From positions 4,839,869 through 4,903,868 of the forward strand of contig CM030867.1 of assembly GCA_018105865.1 (NCBI GenBank): a DNA stretch of 64,000 bases, in the 5' to 3' direction. The translations under genes were made by a program, and so were the position numbers. The notes beneath the pieces were generated by a model, which had not been told where the DNA came from, ran no database searches, and was given only the letters and a program-made list of their open reading frames with translations. This document shows, piece after piece, positions 43,068-54,802 of this stretch (positions are counted from its first letter, which is position 1; each line of letters starts with the position of its first letter). This stretch comes from Metaphire vulgaris (Eukaryota; Annelida; Clitellata; Crassiclitellata; Megascolecidae).

Positions 43068-43430
43068 CATCATAATTGCTCTCTGCCAACTCATTAGTGG
43101 CAATCAATAGCTAGTCAGAAAACATTTCCAGGCTTTTTGTCAAATGTTAGTTTTCCTCCTTCAACAATTATTGTCAGTTGTCTTTCTTTGAAATATTCTT
43201 TTATGTTGTCTATTCATATTTTCTGGGCCTGCCTCTTCCTTTTTTTGACCTTCCTAGTATGTGTAGAGTGTTTTTTGTGAAGTCTTGAGCCTTCCATCCT
43301 GGTTACTTGTCCATACCATGTTAGCCTCCTTTTTCTGAGTTTGTCCATGATGGTATTCTTTAGCCCAATCCGCTGCTGTATATCTTCATTTCTAAGTTTT
43401 TGGAGTCTGCTAACTCCAAGAATTCTTCTT
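43068..43430 (-). mobile_element. RTE-like LINE 3' fragment
   Basis: The minus strand reads RRILGVSRLQKLRNEDIQQR, LRKRRLTWYGQVTRMEGSRL and KVKKRKRQAQ, the C-terminal domain of RTE elements, then a 3' end shared with 21940-22045. Confidence 0.75.
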
Positions 43431-43539
43431 ATTGCTTATTCTTCTTATTGGTTGCTTATTGATGCAAGAATATTTAAGACTTAGGACAAGTACATGAATC
43501 ATGAGCAGAAGTATGAGTACTGGGATCACAGGTGCAATT

Positions 43540-43645
43540 ACTGTATTTTCGCATATACCGGTATAGGATGTCTTATATGAAATTTTACATACCCAGCACC
43601 AAGGGTGTGTCTTATATTCAGGGGTGTATTTTCTAAATTTTTTAT
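43540..43645. mobile_element. Single end of a TA-type DNA element
   Basis: TACTGTATTTTCGCATATAC followed by GTCTTATATGAAA and GTGTCTTATATTCAGGGG. It belongs to the style of ends seen at 1-704 and 53452-54035. No right end found. Confidence 0.45.
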
Positions 43646-43789
43646 AACTCAAATAACTGGCATATATGTCATCATCAATAAATAAGTGAAAGACTGCAAG
43701 TAGACGCTCTTCAGGTACATTTGATGCTCAATAAGTTGAATGCCTAATAGCCTGTCAGTCAACATACATAGTGATTTAATTTAATTTAA

Positions 43790-44620
43790 TTAGCTATTTA
43801 TAATGTGCCTAATCAATTAATGTTAGCGAGCACATTACAATTAATGCCAATTATTATAAGCACAATTAAATAGATGTGCCTTCAACTGTTTACGAAAAGC
43901 GACGGGCGACTTTATGTTCCGTAGTGCTGGTGGATGGGCGTTCCAGGCATGGGATCCAGCGTACGAGAAGGCTCATTGCCCCATGACTGTCTGAAGATGA
44001 GGTTTCTGGTATTGACTGGTAGAGGCTGATCGTAGGCCTGGTCTACCACTGGCAGTTGATGTTGGCTGAAGCAAATCGGCCAGATAGGTCGGACAAAGAC
44101 CATTCTGTGCACAGAACATCAGCGTGCATAGTTTGTGTTGTATCCATGACTGGACTGGAAGCCAATGAAGTTCACGAAGCACCGTAGTGACGTGGTCTCG
44201 AGGTTTCAGGTCCAGCACCAGACGTGCAGCAGCATTTTGTACGCGCTGCAGGTCAGCCAATGTAGACTTTGGAAGACCGGCAAGAACGGAATTACAATAG
44301 TCTAGTCTGGACAGAACAAACGCGGAAACCAGTTGCGAGGCGACTTCTTTGCCAGCGATTCGACAAATCTGGCGGATACGTCGTATGTGATAAAAGCAGC
44401 TCTTGGCTAACTGTCCAACATGTTGCTTCATGGTCAATTCGTTGTTGAACAGGACTCCGAGGCCTTGACGACAGAAGAAGGGCAGACGATGGTGCCCTGA
44501 AGTGCCAGGCTGCAATTGGTGTTAGACAGCTTAAGCATGTTAGCATGTGAGCCAAACCATGCAAGCTCAATCTTGGAAGCATTAAGTTGCAATCGTTGTG
44601 CTATTAAGGCATCTCTAAGG
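43790..44620 (-). mobile_element. L2-like LINE C-terminal part
   Basis: The minus strand encodes [69 protein letters not shown] and TSTASGRPGLRSASTSQYQ. It is the same family as the + strand copy at 48726-52680, nearly identical over this part, and begins where the Tigger-like element ends. Confidence 0.88.
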
Positions 44621-44622
44621 TA

Positions 44623-45526
44623 CGAAAACCTCGTTATCTCGCCCCCCGTTAAGCCGCCAAACTCGCCTCTCGCCATGCGTAGGTCTGGAATGGATTTCCC
44701 GCCAGGCATTCTACCTCGAAAAGACGCCATCCTCGCCCTCGCCATCAAGGCATTGGGTTTGGTCCTATGTAATTTGACCTCGTTAATCTCGCCATTGCCA
44801 CGAGCTCAGGTACAATGCCAATGCATGGATTTCATTATACTGTACATGGTACTGTTATGTACAGTATAACGAAAGCCGTGTTTCCACCCATGAAACCTCC
44901 CCCCGCTCGCTCGCCAATGGGAACAATTAAATGGAGGAAATCTGTCCACACCATCTCCCTATATCAGTGTGACTGGGTGTCGGCATTCCTCAGAAAGTCA
45001 ATTGCCCGCAACTAAGGGGCAACTAAAGGGCAAGACACAGAGAGGAGAGAGGGAGGGAGGGATAGGGAGGGGTGACAGAGAGAGCGACGAAGGTAGGGAG
45101 AGAAGGAAAGAGAGCTAACGTTGTAATACGGCTGCCGGCTGTTATTGGCGCGCACATCAAAGAGACAGGCAAGAGCAGGAGAGGGAGATAAAGAGAGACA
45201 GATATGAAGGGGTAGAGGGAGAGAAAGAAACAAAGGGAGAGAGAGGAATTGCTGTTAAACGTATAGGGTGGAATCCATGCGTTTAACTTCTCAAAGACAG
45301 GCTACTATTCGGAATTTCGTAGGCCTATTCCATAGGCTTCCACGTCTTTTGAATAATTATTGTAACAATGCTGGTCTGAACTGTCCAATTGCTTATGCCG
45401 GCCAAATAGACCTACCGCACTGTAGCCTATATTGTTATGAATGGATATATATATATATATATATATAATATGGAGAGGGAGGGATGGATGGAGTAGGGAG
45501 GGAGTGGAAGACAGCGACTAAGGTAA

Positions 45527-45603
<77 letters not shown>

Positions 45604-45733
45604 AGCACACACACAGTTCAACAATACTTTGTAATGGATTACTCAATTGACTTGCCCTCGTTAAGTCGCCACCCCCGCCCCTCTCCAAAATAGAACGCCG
45701 GACGGATATGGGCGGGATAACGAGGTATTACTG
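44623..45733. mobile_element. Tigger/pogo-like non-autonomous element with embedded microsatellites
   Basis: 1111 bp flanked by TA (44621-44622, 45734-45735). The left end reads CGAAAACCTCGTTATCTCGC and the right end the inverse of CAGTAATACCTCGTTATCC. xxATACCTCG ends and a TA target suggest the pogo/Tigger group. No transposase. An (AT)n(AC)n microsatellite has expanded inside. Confidence 0.75.
45445..45614. repeat. (AT)n and (AC)n microsatellites
   Basis: Two AT runs (45445-45470 and 45530-45587), the second passing into AC repeats to about 45614. The frames they give are artefacts. Confidence 0.95.
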
Positions 45734-45735
45734 TA

Positions 45736-46019
45736 CCATACCCGGTGATTAGTGGATGGCTTCATGTGAAACTGCCTGATAAGGAGAAGCAATAGACTTC
45801 AGGATCTAACCAGTTAACAGTGGAGGGATTATTTTCCGCTGAGCCTTGAAGTTGTTAGTGATTAATAAGGAAAGCAATTCCACCAGTATATCAAGAGCAT
45901 GGAGCATAGATATTGGGGACACTTGAATGTTGGGTTGGCAGACTATTGTTGGAATCTAAAGCGAGAGGAAGAAAATCCGGAAAAAAACTATAAACTTTTT
46001 CTTTGTTGCTAGCACATAT
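45736..46019 (+). mobile_element. Fragment of a second CACTG-element transposase
   Basis: 45879-46015 encodes FHQYIKSMEHRYWGHLNVGL and ADYCWNLKREEENPEKNYK. It parallels FHKDIASIEKRYQG and LGDYCWSLIREAQDSDYK at the end of the gene at 33105-34791, with clear divergence. It implies a second, older member of the family. Ends were not found. Confidence 0.68.
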
Positions 46020-46630
46020 TGCTTGGTTTGTATGGACACTAGTTTTAGCCTAATTTCAATAAATGTGTGATGTTAAATTTGATTTTTCCAAAAAACCTTG
46101 TGTTATACAAAAAACTGTTGTTATATTTGGATTTAGAGTGTACAAATATTATAACATCACATAAAATATTCTAATATCAGCAAAAAATAAAATATTGCAG
46201 CTAGTGTGATCAGTGCACCTCAAGTTGTTAATGCACCTTAAGTAGGGATACCAGATAAGTTGGAAAGAATTTAAGGAAACAAAACACATTGGCTTGTCAG
46301 ACTTTTCAGGACATAAAAGAATCACAAAAAACTAGTGATTATCTATTTTGGCTTGTCGGACTTTTTAGGATGTTAAAGATGCAAAATGCACAAAAGAACT
46401 AATGATGAGCTTTTTAGCAATCACTACCAATCAATTACAAAGTCCTTTTAACATAGAGTATTGTCTTAAATCGGTAATCACTATTTTAAATTATGTTGAA
46501 GGACATTTTTTGTCCTTATTAACGACAAACGTCCTTAAGGAAGAGGCCACGGAATTTAAGGACTGTCCTTATCATTTAAAGACGTCTGGTAACCCTAACA
46601 TTAAGTCATTAACAAAATGAAGAATCATAA
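46020..46630. other. Intron, unassigned
   Basis: AT-rich. The phrase GGCTTGTCAGACTTTTCAGGA recurs with changes 70 bp later (46290 and 46355), a weak local duplication. Confidence 0.4.
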
Positions 46631-46639
46631 GGTCAAAGG

Positions 46640-46750
46640 AAGTCGGGGTGAACAACTTGCCCAAGGTAGCTACATGGTGTCTAGAGTCAGATTTGAACCA
46701 GCTACCCTCTGGTTGCATGGCACGAATGCTACTTCAACTCACTGTGCCCC
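46640..46750 (-). mobile_element. tRNA-derived SINE head
   Basis: The minus strand opens GGGGCACAGTGAGTTGAAG and has a B-box-like GGTTCAAATCTGACT, then CCTTGGGCAAGTTGTTCACC. The last motif follows the tRNA-like head in many animal SINEs. The acceptor stem does not pair properly, so it is not a tRNA gene. Confidence 0.68.
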
Positions 46751-47484
46751 AGACTTCATTCCTCTTCTTTAGTTGCTGTGTATTTCTATGTTAGCAACCA
46801 TGGATTTCCACTTTGTTCTATCTTGACATCCTCTTATTAATTCGATGTTCTTTACTCTCTCAAATCCTTCTCGTAGGCAGTCTACATAGGTTTTCTCTGC
46901 CTTCCTTTTGCTCTTTTCCCTCCACTTTTCCAGTTATTGAGTTATTGCCAAATGCTCCAGGTCTTCCTTTCTCATTACTGTATGTGTCCAAAGAAGGAAA
47001 GCTGTCTTTTTTGATGATTACTTTCAGACTTCTTTTTATTCCAATTTCATTTAAGATCTCTTCATTGGTTTTCTTTTCCATCCATGAAATCTTCAGCATC
47101 CTTCGTAAAAAACACATTTCTGTGACTTCCAATTTCTTCTGCATGGCCTAGGATATAGTCCATGTCTATGCTCCATACAAGAGGACTGACCAAACATAGC
47201 TTCTGAGCACTCTTAATCGTGTCTCATAAGAGATATGCCTACTAGTAAGTATCATTTTGAGTTCTCAGAATGCTGCCTTGGCCATTCCTATTCTTGATGT
47301 TACGTCTTTCTCACATTTCCCATCACTGGTTATCATACTGCCTAAGTATTTGAACTATGCCAATTGTTTGATTTCATTGCCATTTCGTCTTATACTGCAT
47401 GTGGGTTTTACTTTACTCTTGGTAATCACCATGCAGAAAGTCTTTTTTATATTAATCTTTAAGCCTTTCTTTTCGCTTTCTAAT

Positions 47485-47690
47485 GCTAATCGAGAGCGTG
47501 GAACTGTCTGCCTCCATTTGTGCAGCTCTCTCCTTCTCTCAACACCTTCGAAGAGAAGCTTAAAACCTGGCTATTCCACAGGAGCTACTTGTGATTTCTT
47601 GTGTTTTTGTATGTGTTCACATATTTCTTTTAGGACGAGTTACCACATTAATCAGTACGTTGTAATAATAAAAATAATAATAATAATTTA
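47485..47690 (+). mobile_element. L2-like 3' end inserted in the RTE
   Basis: Reads AWNCLP-like RERGTVCLHL then LSTPSKRSLKPGYS in one frame and STPSRSLKTWLFHRSYL-type in another, then a 3' region and AAT triplets at 47665-47690. 5' truncated. Confidence 0.6.
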
Positions 47691-47989
47691 TCGGTAGTTA
47701 GAAGTTCCTGCAGTTTTCCCTCTGAATCAGTTATCAAAGTGGCATCATCTGCAAACTTAAGATTATTTACATTTCTTCCTCAAAGTTTGACATCTTTTAG
47801 ATCTTTGATTACTTTTATGATTTCCTCTCCTTATAGGTTGAACAAATCTGGTGATATTCTTCATCCCTGTCTTGCCCCTTTCTGTATCTGAATCCATATT
47901 CCTGTGGTTCCGTTTATCCTGATTGCAGCTTCCTTTTTCCAATATAAATCCTGCTGCAGTTTTAAGTCTTTCCCATTGTGATGTGCTGT

Positions 47990-48545
47990 TATAATTGACA
48001 GATGAGGCTATGCCTTAGGGGTAGAATTGCATGGACAAAGAATAAAGAAGGATACAAGAAACATTTCAAAATAGTAATTATCAATTGTTTTAACACTGCC
48101 AAGAACTTGACTGTTCAGTAGAACAAAAACTAGTCTGACGGCTTAACACTGAAGACAAAAATTATAAAACAAAACAGAACTGCCCTTTTTTTAGCAGCAG
48201 GTATTTAGAGCTGACTTTGTCGTCTGATCAGACCCGAAAAACGTCAGATTTCACAGTTTTTAAACGTTGGCATAGATTAAACAAAGACAATTAAAAAGAA
48301 CAACAAGACTAGTTTCGCCATCGTTCTCTGTCTCTTTTTCTGATCAGCTCCTGTAGTGGCGTCGGTCACGTGGCCTGTTCAAAATTCGTATCTTCTGGCC
48401 TTCCGATAGGTTGACGGCCTCATTCATCGTTGCTGGCTAGTGCCGTTGTAACATTCACTGTTCGCCAGGCTATAAAAATGTCACGGCGGTTAGACCCGTG
48501 GTGGTCTCGTGCTAGGTTTTTATATTGCGCGCCTATCACGCCATT
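47990..48545. other. Unclassified insertion in the RTE
   Basis: RTE homology is lost here. The right half (48330-48540) is GC-richer and contains GGCTATAAAAATG (48470), a TATA-like block. Possibly an LTR fragment or other promoter-bearing repeat, but no repeated ends were seen. Confidence 0.3.
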
Positions 48546-49630
48546 TATTTCTGAATTCTCCAAGACTGTAAATAGGGTTTCGTGCACTATCAAATGCTTT
48601 TTCATAATCAATAAAATATAAATACAAATCTTTTGCATCTCAATGCATCTTTTCCCAAGCATTCATTGCATTTCTGCATCCACAGTCTATTTTGAACCCA
48701 TATTGTTATGCTATTGCATTTCTTGTTCGGTAGGTGGCGCCACGTGTGGCTGCATAGATTTTAATTTAATTTAATTTAAATTTTTTTTTATCGTCCGTTT
48801 CAAACACATAGGTGTTCATCGGGGATTTCCGACCGTGTGATTTAATGCTTTCTTTTCGGATTATTTTCTCTTTTGGCTCCTCCCGATGCACTGAAATTCG
48901 TAATGTTTGACTGTTCATCTGGAAATAGTTCTAATTTAATATTTATTCGAGCGATTTCGGCAGAATTTTGGAAGAACTGTTCTATCATATCTTCAACACC
49001 GTTAACATTTTGAAAATCACCGTTAATCAAGATGGCTGCCGCTGCGTTTCTCAGCTGGAATCTTGTGGTTGCTGAACGTTCGTTTATTTCCTTTTCTTGT
49101 TAACCGTTCGTTTTTCACGCAGAATTTTTCAAGATGGAGGTCAGAGCGGTTCACTCTGTTGCACATTGAAGTCTAGTGTTCTAACTGTATCGGCGGGTAT
49201 AAAGAATTTGGAACCTGACCAGACACTGGCCATACATGCTGACACGAGATCTGTTGTTGTGCCTGAAGCGTCTCGAGTCACCCTCGATGCCCCGGTACGA
49301 CATATCATCGCCCACCTGTGATTAGCTAGGCGTGGCAGCAGTGCAAGAAAAAATTGTAGACGCAGACCCACTTTACACTCTAGCTATGCCTATCCACAGG
49401 CACAGCAGGTCGCCCGCACCTGTGATCACAGTCGCTACCGCCGATCTTGCGATCATCAGCTGATACCGATTATTATCGGTAATCGTGCGAGGAATCGTGC
49501 TGTTTCACCACACTTCCACAATGAAGCACTAGCGAATAAACGTTCCTTAACACTAATTTGGAGGATTAGTAACTCTGTCACACATTCGAAGTTTGGAGTT
49601 TTTAATGCTTATTCCATCGCCAACAAATTC

Positions 49631-50317
49631 TTGTCGATATCATCATGGATAGTCGATCAGGACCTGTGCTTTGGCGCCATCATAGAGACGTGGCATTTCT
49701 CATCTGACAGTCCGGATTTATTAGCATGCGCTCCGTTCTGGCTACTCCTTTATGGAATGTGCGCGGCTGCGCGCCCTACTCATGAAGATACGTATATTGT
49801 GACAAACCACGGCGGGGTGTGTCTCTTCTATCGTGCGACGTATAAAGCATGCAGAATTGACACCCCTGTCTACCCGACTTTCGAGCACCTCTGCATTCAC
49901 CTTGACGGTGGTGGACTCAACCTGCTCGTCGTCGTATTGTATAGACCTGGTTCTCAGCAAGCAACTGATAGCTTTCTGAACAATATCGCTGACCTGCTAG
50001 AGAGAGTAGTCACGTTCATGGTGCCACTGATGCTTCTCGGCGACCTGAATCTACACCTCAATACACCAGACGATCCTCTGTCGGCCAAATTTGTTTCACT
50101 TCTCGACATTTACAGCCTGAAACAGAGGATCTACTCACCAACACATTCTGCGGGACATGCACTTGATGTCATCATCACCCGACAGGACGTTGATCTCCTA
50201 ATCTTATGCGTCGATCCACCCTTGAATCTCTCAGATCATTCTCTGATCACTGCTGCATTACGGTGTTCTGACCGGGACAATCATACAAGGGCACGCTGCG
50301 TTCAACATCGCTCATAG
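49631..50317 (+). pseudogene. L2-like endonuclease domain
   Basis: 228 codons containing IIETWHFSSDS (where active copies have an ET-W motif), LNLLVVVLYRPGSQ, MLLGDLNLHLNTPDD and LNLSDHSLITAAL. These are the catalytic E, the YRPP-like, GDxN and SDH blocks of apurinic-type endonucleases. The downstream stop and frame change separate it from the RT, so it is a pseudogene. Confidence 0.83.
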
Positions 50318-50947
50318 CATCAATTCTACATCGATGCTTTCTCTTCTGATCTTCATCAGCTCGTCGAATCGGTCATCCAGTCCCCTGTACCTGATGTCAA
50401 CGGCCTCTTCTCACTTTATGACACTGCTATGAGAAACCTGATTGATAAGCATGCACCACTTCGAACCGTCCAAACATCCAGACATCACTCTGCTCCATGG
50501 TTCGACGAAGATTGTCTTGCAGCTAAAGCCAAACGACGTCAACTTGAAAGACATTACAGACGCCTTCTGACGCCTGATACACTGGAGGCTTGGCAACTAT
50601 ACTCAAAGATAGTCCGGCAACTTTTTCAAGACAAGTTCAAGCAGTACTGGACGCGGGAAATTCAAAGCTGCGGAGGAAACAGTCGGGCGATCTGGGCTAA
50701 AGTCGGATCGGCTTGCCAAACCGCCTCCGACCTCTGTATCACACTTCAAGGTCAACGACTTTGCCACCTTTTTTGCGGAGAAGATTGCTCGAATTCGTGA
50801 GCAGACATCTAATGCACCTGAGGTGGAGATCATTAAAAGACAAACCCCGCCTTTTTCTTTCTATCCGGTAACACCAACTGAGATCAAAAGCTCTGTTACC
50901 AAAGTTGCCAAACAAGCAATGCTCACTTGATCCGATCCCTACCTGGC

Positions 50948-50948
<1 letters not shown>

Positions 50949-50990
<42 letters not shown>

Positions 50991-51110
50991 ACAATTTATA
51001 TAGCGCCGTACGCATGGCGCCTACCAAAGTCAAAGGCGCTGTACATATTCAACATTCATAAGAAGTCGCAAATAAATGTGTTTTCAAGTTCTTCGCGAAT
51101 TGATCGTAGG
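50949..51110 (-). mobile_element. L2-like 3' tail inserted in the L2
   Basis: ATT triplets (50949-50987) then CAGACAATTTATATAGCGCC and GTCAAAGGCGCTGTACAT, the inverse of the common L2 3' end, running into KLKTHLF-type coding near 51090. The inserted copy is heavily 5' truncated. Confidence 0.7.
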
Positions 51111-51912
51111 ATTGTTGCGTGAGGTTGCTGATGTCATCGCTCCTCTGCTTAGTCTGATGTGCAACACTTCTTTGGACACTGGGAACTGTGCCGATGCCTG
51201 CAAATTGGCTATCGTCCTTCCCCGTCTGAAGAAGCCAACGTTGGATCCAGGAGATCTGAAATCTTATAAACCAATTTCCAACTTGAGTTTTGTGTTGAAG
51301 CTCGTGGAGCGAACAGTCGTTGCTCGATTTGCCGAGTTTTCTGAGCGCAATCACCTTTTACCAGTTCATCAATCTGCATATCGGCGATTTCACTCAACAG
51401 AAACAGCGGTGATTAAAGTCCACAACGACCTCGTGCGCGCCATAGATGATGGCAAGGTCACTGCACTTGTACTACTTGACCTCAGCTCGGCTTTCGACAC
51501 GGTGGATCATGACATACTGCTCCGTGTCCTGGAGGAAAGTTTCGGAGTCAGCGGAGTTCCCCTTGGCTGGTTTCGTTCTTACCTCACTGGACGCGAGCAG
51601 ATATTTTGCCACCTCAATAATTCCTCGCCAGCTTTGTCTCTCGAGTGCTCTGTGCCCCGGGGCTCGTCTTTGGGACCGATTGCCTTCATCACATACACAG
51701 AAGACTTTGCCCTCATTTTTCAACATCATGATCTTCGCCATCATATTTTTGCTGATGATAAACAGATCTATGACCATGTGGACATTAAAGACGTCGGTCT
51801 TGCTCTTGGTCGTCTCCAACATTGCATCACAGAGGTCCAAAGATGGTGTTCCTCACGGCAATTGCAACTTAATGCTTCTAAGACAGCTTGCATGGTTTGG
51901 CTCACATGGTAA
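51076..51912 (+). pseudogene. L2-like reverse transcriptase
   Basis: 278 codons. It has LKSYKPISNLSFVLKLVER, HQSAYRRFHSTETAVIKVHN, LVLLDLSSAFDTVDHDILL, GWFRSYLTGREQ, SVPRGSSLGPIAF (usually [11 protein letters not shown]), HIFADDKQIYDH (catalytic FADD) and LQLNASKTACMVW. The order is that of L2/CR1 RT. It shifts frame at 51905 into WFGSHGNMLKLSN and the C-terminus. Confidence 0.87.
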
Positions 51913-53289
51913 CATGCTTAAGCTGTCTAACACCGATTGTAGTCTGGCACTTCGGGGTACCATCGTCCGCCCTTCTTCCGTCGTCAGAGATCTCGGAGTA
52001 CTGTTTGACAACGAATTGACCATGAAGCAACTTGTTGGACAGTTAGCCAAGAGCTGCTTCTATCACATACGACGTATCCGCCAGATTTGTCGAATCGCTG
52101 GCAAAGAAGTCGCCTCGCAACTGGTTTCTGCGTTTGTTCTGTCCAGACTAGACTATTGTAATTCTGTTCTTGCCGGCCTTCCATAGTCTACACTGGCCAA
52201 CCTGCAGCGCGTACAAAATGCTTCTGCACGTCTGGTGCTGGACCTAAAACCTCGAGACCACGTCAGTCCGGCGCTTCGTGAACTTCATTGGCTTCCAGTC
52301 CAGTCATGCTGATGTTCTGTGCACAGAATGGTCTTTGTCCGACCTATCTGGCCGATTTGCTTCAGCCAACATCAACTGCCAGTGGTAGACCAGGCCTACG
52401 ATCAGCCTCTACCAGTCAATACCAGAAACCTCATCTTCAGACAGTCATGGGGCAATGAGCCTTCTCGTACGCTGGATCCCATGCCTGGAACACCCATCCA
52501 CCAGCGCTACGGAACATAAAGTCGCCCATAGCTTTCCGTAAACATTTGAAGGCACATCTGTTTAATTGTGCTTATAATAATTGACATAATTGACATTAAT
52601 TGTAATGCGCTTGCTAACATTGATTGATTAGGTGCAATATAAATAGCTCATTACATTTACATTACATTTACATTTGTCTTACACCCTGCTCTTTCAAACA
52701 GTGTTCTTAGAACTATTTTCGTTACATAGCTTATAAGACTTAACATTCTGTCATCTCCACTCTCTGTTGATCCTGGGTTTTTGGGTATTGAAATGAATAT
52801 TGACTAGCACATTTCCAGTGGAAAATAGCCTGTTTCATACATGATGTTAGCCATTTTTGTCAATTTCTTCATTTCTATCTCTCTGGTTGTAAGTACCATC
52901 TCAGTTACTTTGTTGTCTGGGCCCGCTTGTTTTTTTATCTTCTTCAGAACCCCCACAACTTCTTCTAGTATTAGAGGTCCATCTACCTCTTTGGAAATGG
53001 GTCTGTCACCTCTCTTGTCGCTATATACTGGTAGTTCTGTAATATATTCATGCTACCTGTCTAATATCTGACTTTCCTCCGTCACAATTTTTTCATTCTT
53101 TGACTTGATGCATTGATTGAAATTAGATTTGCTTTTTGATGTATTGATTTGTTGCTCTATTTGGGTTTACTCCCACTTTGCAGTTCTAAGGCAATTAAAA
53201 ATGATGCATCCATGCCCCTAGATGTCTGTGACAGAACCTTGCTGATGTCAATCAGTCTTCATTACCCAGTCCATTCTAGTTGTGCATTG

Positions 53290-54620
53290 ATTAATTAATT
53301 GCTATTATTATTAGAAAGAGAAAGAAAAGGCTTAAGGATTAATATAAGCAAGACTTTCTGCATGGTGATTACCAAGAGCAAAGTAACACCCACATGCAGT
53401 ATAAGACTAAATGGCAATGAGATCATACAAGTGGCACAGTTCAAATACTTACCGTATATATTCGCGATAAAGTCGAGTAATTTAAGGCTAATTCACAGGC
53501 CTTATATCCTGACCTCGACTTATACGCGAGGCACCAACTGTCGGACAAAGTTTTCACACAGAGGATGTCAAAAATAATCAATTGCGCTAAAACTTTGTGT
53601 AATTAATCACTTTCAACATACGCTACGGCATCTAAATAAAAGTTGGCATCAGCGATTTTAAGATTTGTAATGTATTGGCGCTACATAAATATTAAAACAA
53701 TTTTTTAAAAGATTCATTAAATTTTTCAAATTGCCAAGAATGAGCGAATAGCAGGTTTAAAGTTTTCTTAATCATTTGGAATCAATCTGTGAATGTCAAA
53801 ATCGTTCAGTTTCTTGATAGTTAAAAGCTAAAACACAGTTTTCCAATCAAAACAATGACGCCGTGCGCCCAGCTCGTGTCCGCCATTGTTCCGACTCTCA
53901 CAATCACCTCAAGAGGGTGCACGGTGGTGACATCACTTCGACTTATACCCGGGTCAATGATTTTAGACACCTTCAAATCCAAAAAATTTAGGGGTCGACT
54001 TATACTCGGATCGACTTTATCACGAGTACATACGGTAGGCAGTATGATAACCAGTGATGGGAAATGTGAGAAAGACATAACATCAAGAATAGGAATGGCC
54101 AAGGCAGCATTCTGAGAACTCAAAATGATACTTACTAGTAGGCATATCTCTTATGAGACACGATTAAGAGTGCTCAGAAGCTACGTTTGGTCAGTCCTCT
54201 TGTATGGAGCATAGACATGGACTATATCCTAGGCCATGCAGAAGAAATTGGAAGCCACAGAAATGTGGTGTTTGCGAAGGATGCTGAAGATTTCATGGGT
54301 GGAAAAGAAAACCAATGAAGAGATCTTAAATGAAATTGGAATAAAACGAAGTCTGAAAGTAATCATCAAAAAAGACAGCTTTCCTTCTTTGGACACATAA
54401 TGAGGAAGGAAGACCTGGAGCATTTGGCAATAACTCAATAACTGGAAAAGTGGAGGGGAAAAGAGCAAAAGGAAGGCAGAGAAAAACCTATGTAGACTGC
54501 CTACGAGAAGGAATTGAGAGAGTAAAGAACAACATCAAATTAATAAGAGGATGTCAAGATTGAACAAAGTGGAAATCCATGGTCACTAACGTAAAAATGC
54601 ACAGCACCTTAAGAAGAAGA
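53290..54620 (+). mobile_element. RTE-like LINE 3' part split by a TA-flanked MITE
   Basis: Before the MITE: RINISKTFCMVITKSKV, RLNGNEIIQVAQFKYL. After: GSMITSDGKCEKDITSRIGM, then RRMLKISWVEKKTNEEILNE and LREGIERVKNNIKLIRG. Joining at one TA gives FKYLGSMITSDGK without a break. 5' truncated, and related to the minus-strand RTE at 46755-53285. Confidence 0.88.
53452..54035. mobile_element. 584-bp TA-flanked MITE
   Basis: Left end CCGTATATATTCGCGATAAA, right end the inverse of CCGTATGTACTCGTGATAAA, TA on each side (53450-53451, 54036-54037). CGACTTATAC recurs in the interior. No transposase. The interrupted RTE frame proves the borders. Confidence 0.9.
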
Positions 54621-54802
54621 TTATTAAACTGTAGGAGTTGCTATCCCTAACTAAGCCTTTATCGTGTTATTGTCTTTCTCTGTGATGCATTAAATCAGAC
54701 CCACTATGGATGTTTGAGTCTGTTATTATTATTTGTTATTTTTAACCTCACATTCATTCTTTGAAGCATATTTTCATGCACTCGGGTTTTGTTTTTTGAC
54801 AG

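Larger units (their letters stand above)
48726..52680 (+). mobile_element. Nearly complete L2-like LINE
   Basis: A 5' region of about 0.8 kb, then endonuclease (49600-50320), linker, RT (51076-51912) and C-terminal domain to about 52520, and a 3' tail with GATTGATTAGGTGCAATATA and TTACATTTACATT repeats. It sits inside a minus-strand RTE. Frameshifts occur near 49590, 50300, 50735, 51905 and 52190. It is the best-preserved L2 in the window and close kin to 43790-44620. Confidence 0.85.
46755..53285 (-). mobile_element. RTE-like LINE broken by an L2 and smaller inserts
   Basis: Minus-strand pieces: 53285-52690 (damaged RT 5' part with ETGYFPLEMC, ISIPKNPG and SLISYVTKIVLRTLFERAG), 48725-48545 (CGCRNAMN and LYLYFIDYEKAFDSA), 47990-47695 (RT core), 47480-46755 (RRMLKISWMEKKTNEEILNE). 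Between them sit a nearly full L2 (48726-52680), an unclassified 550-bp piece (47990-48545) and an L2 tail (47485-47690). Strongly related to the + strand copy at 53290. Confidence 0.75.

Noticed and set aside
45427..45693. Tyr/Ile-rich frames
   Set aside because: These are translations of AT and AC repeats.
46640..46750. Functional tRNA gene
   Set aside because: Only B-box and body motifs fit; the acceptor stem does not pair and a SINE body follows.
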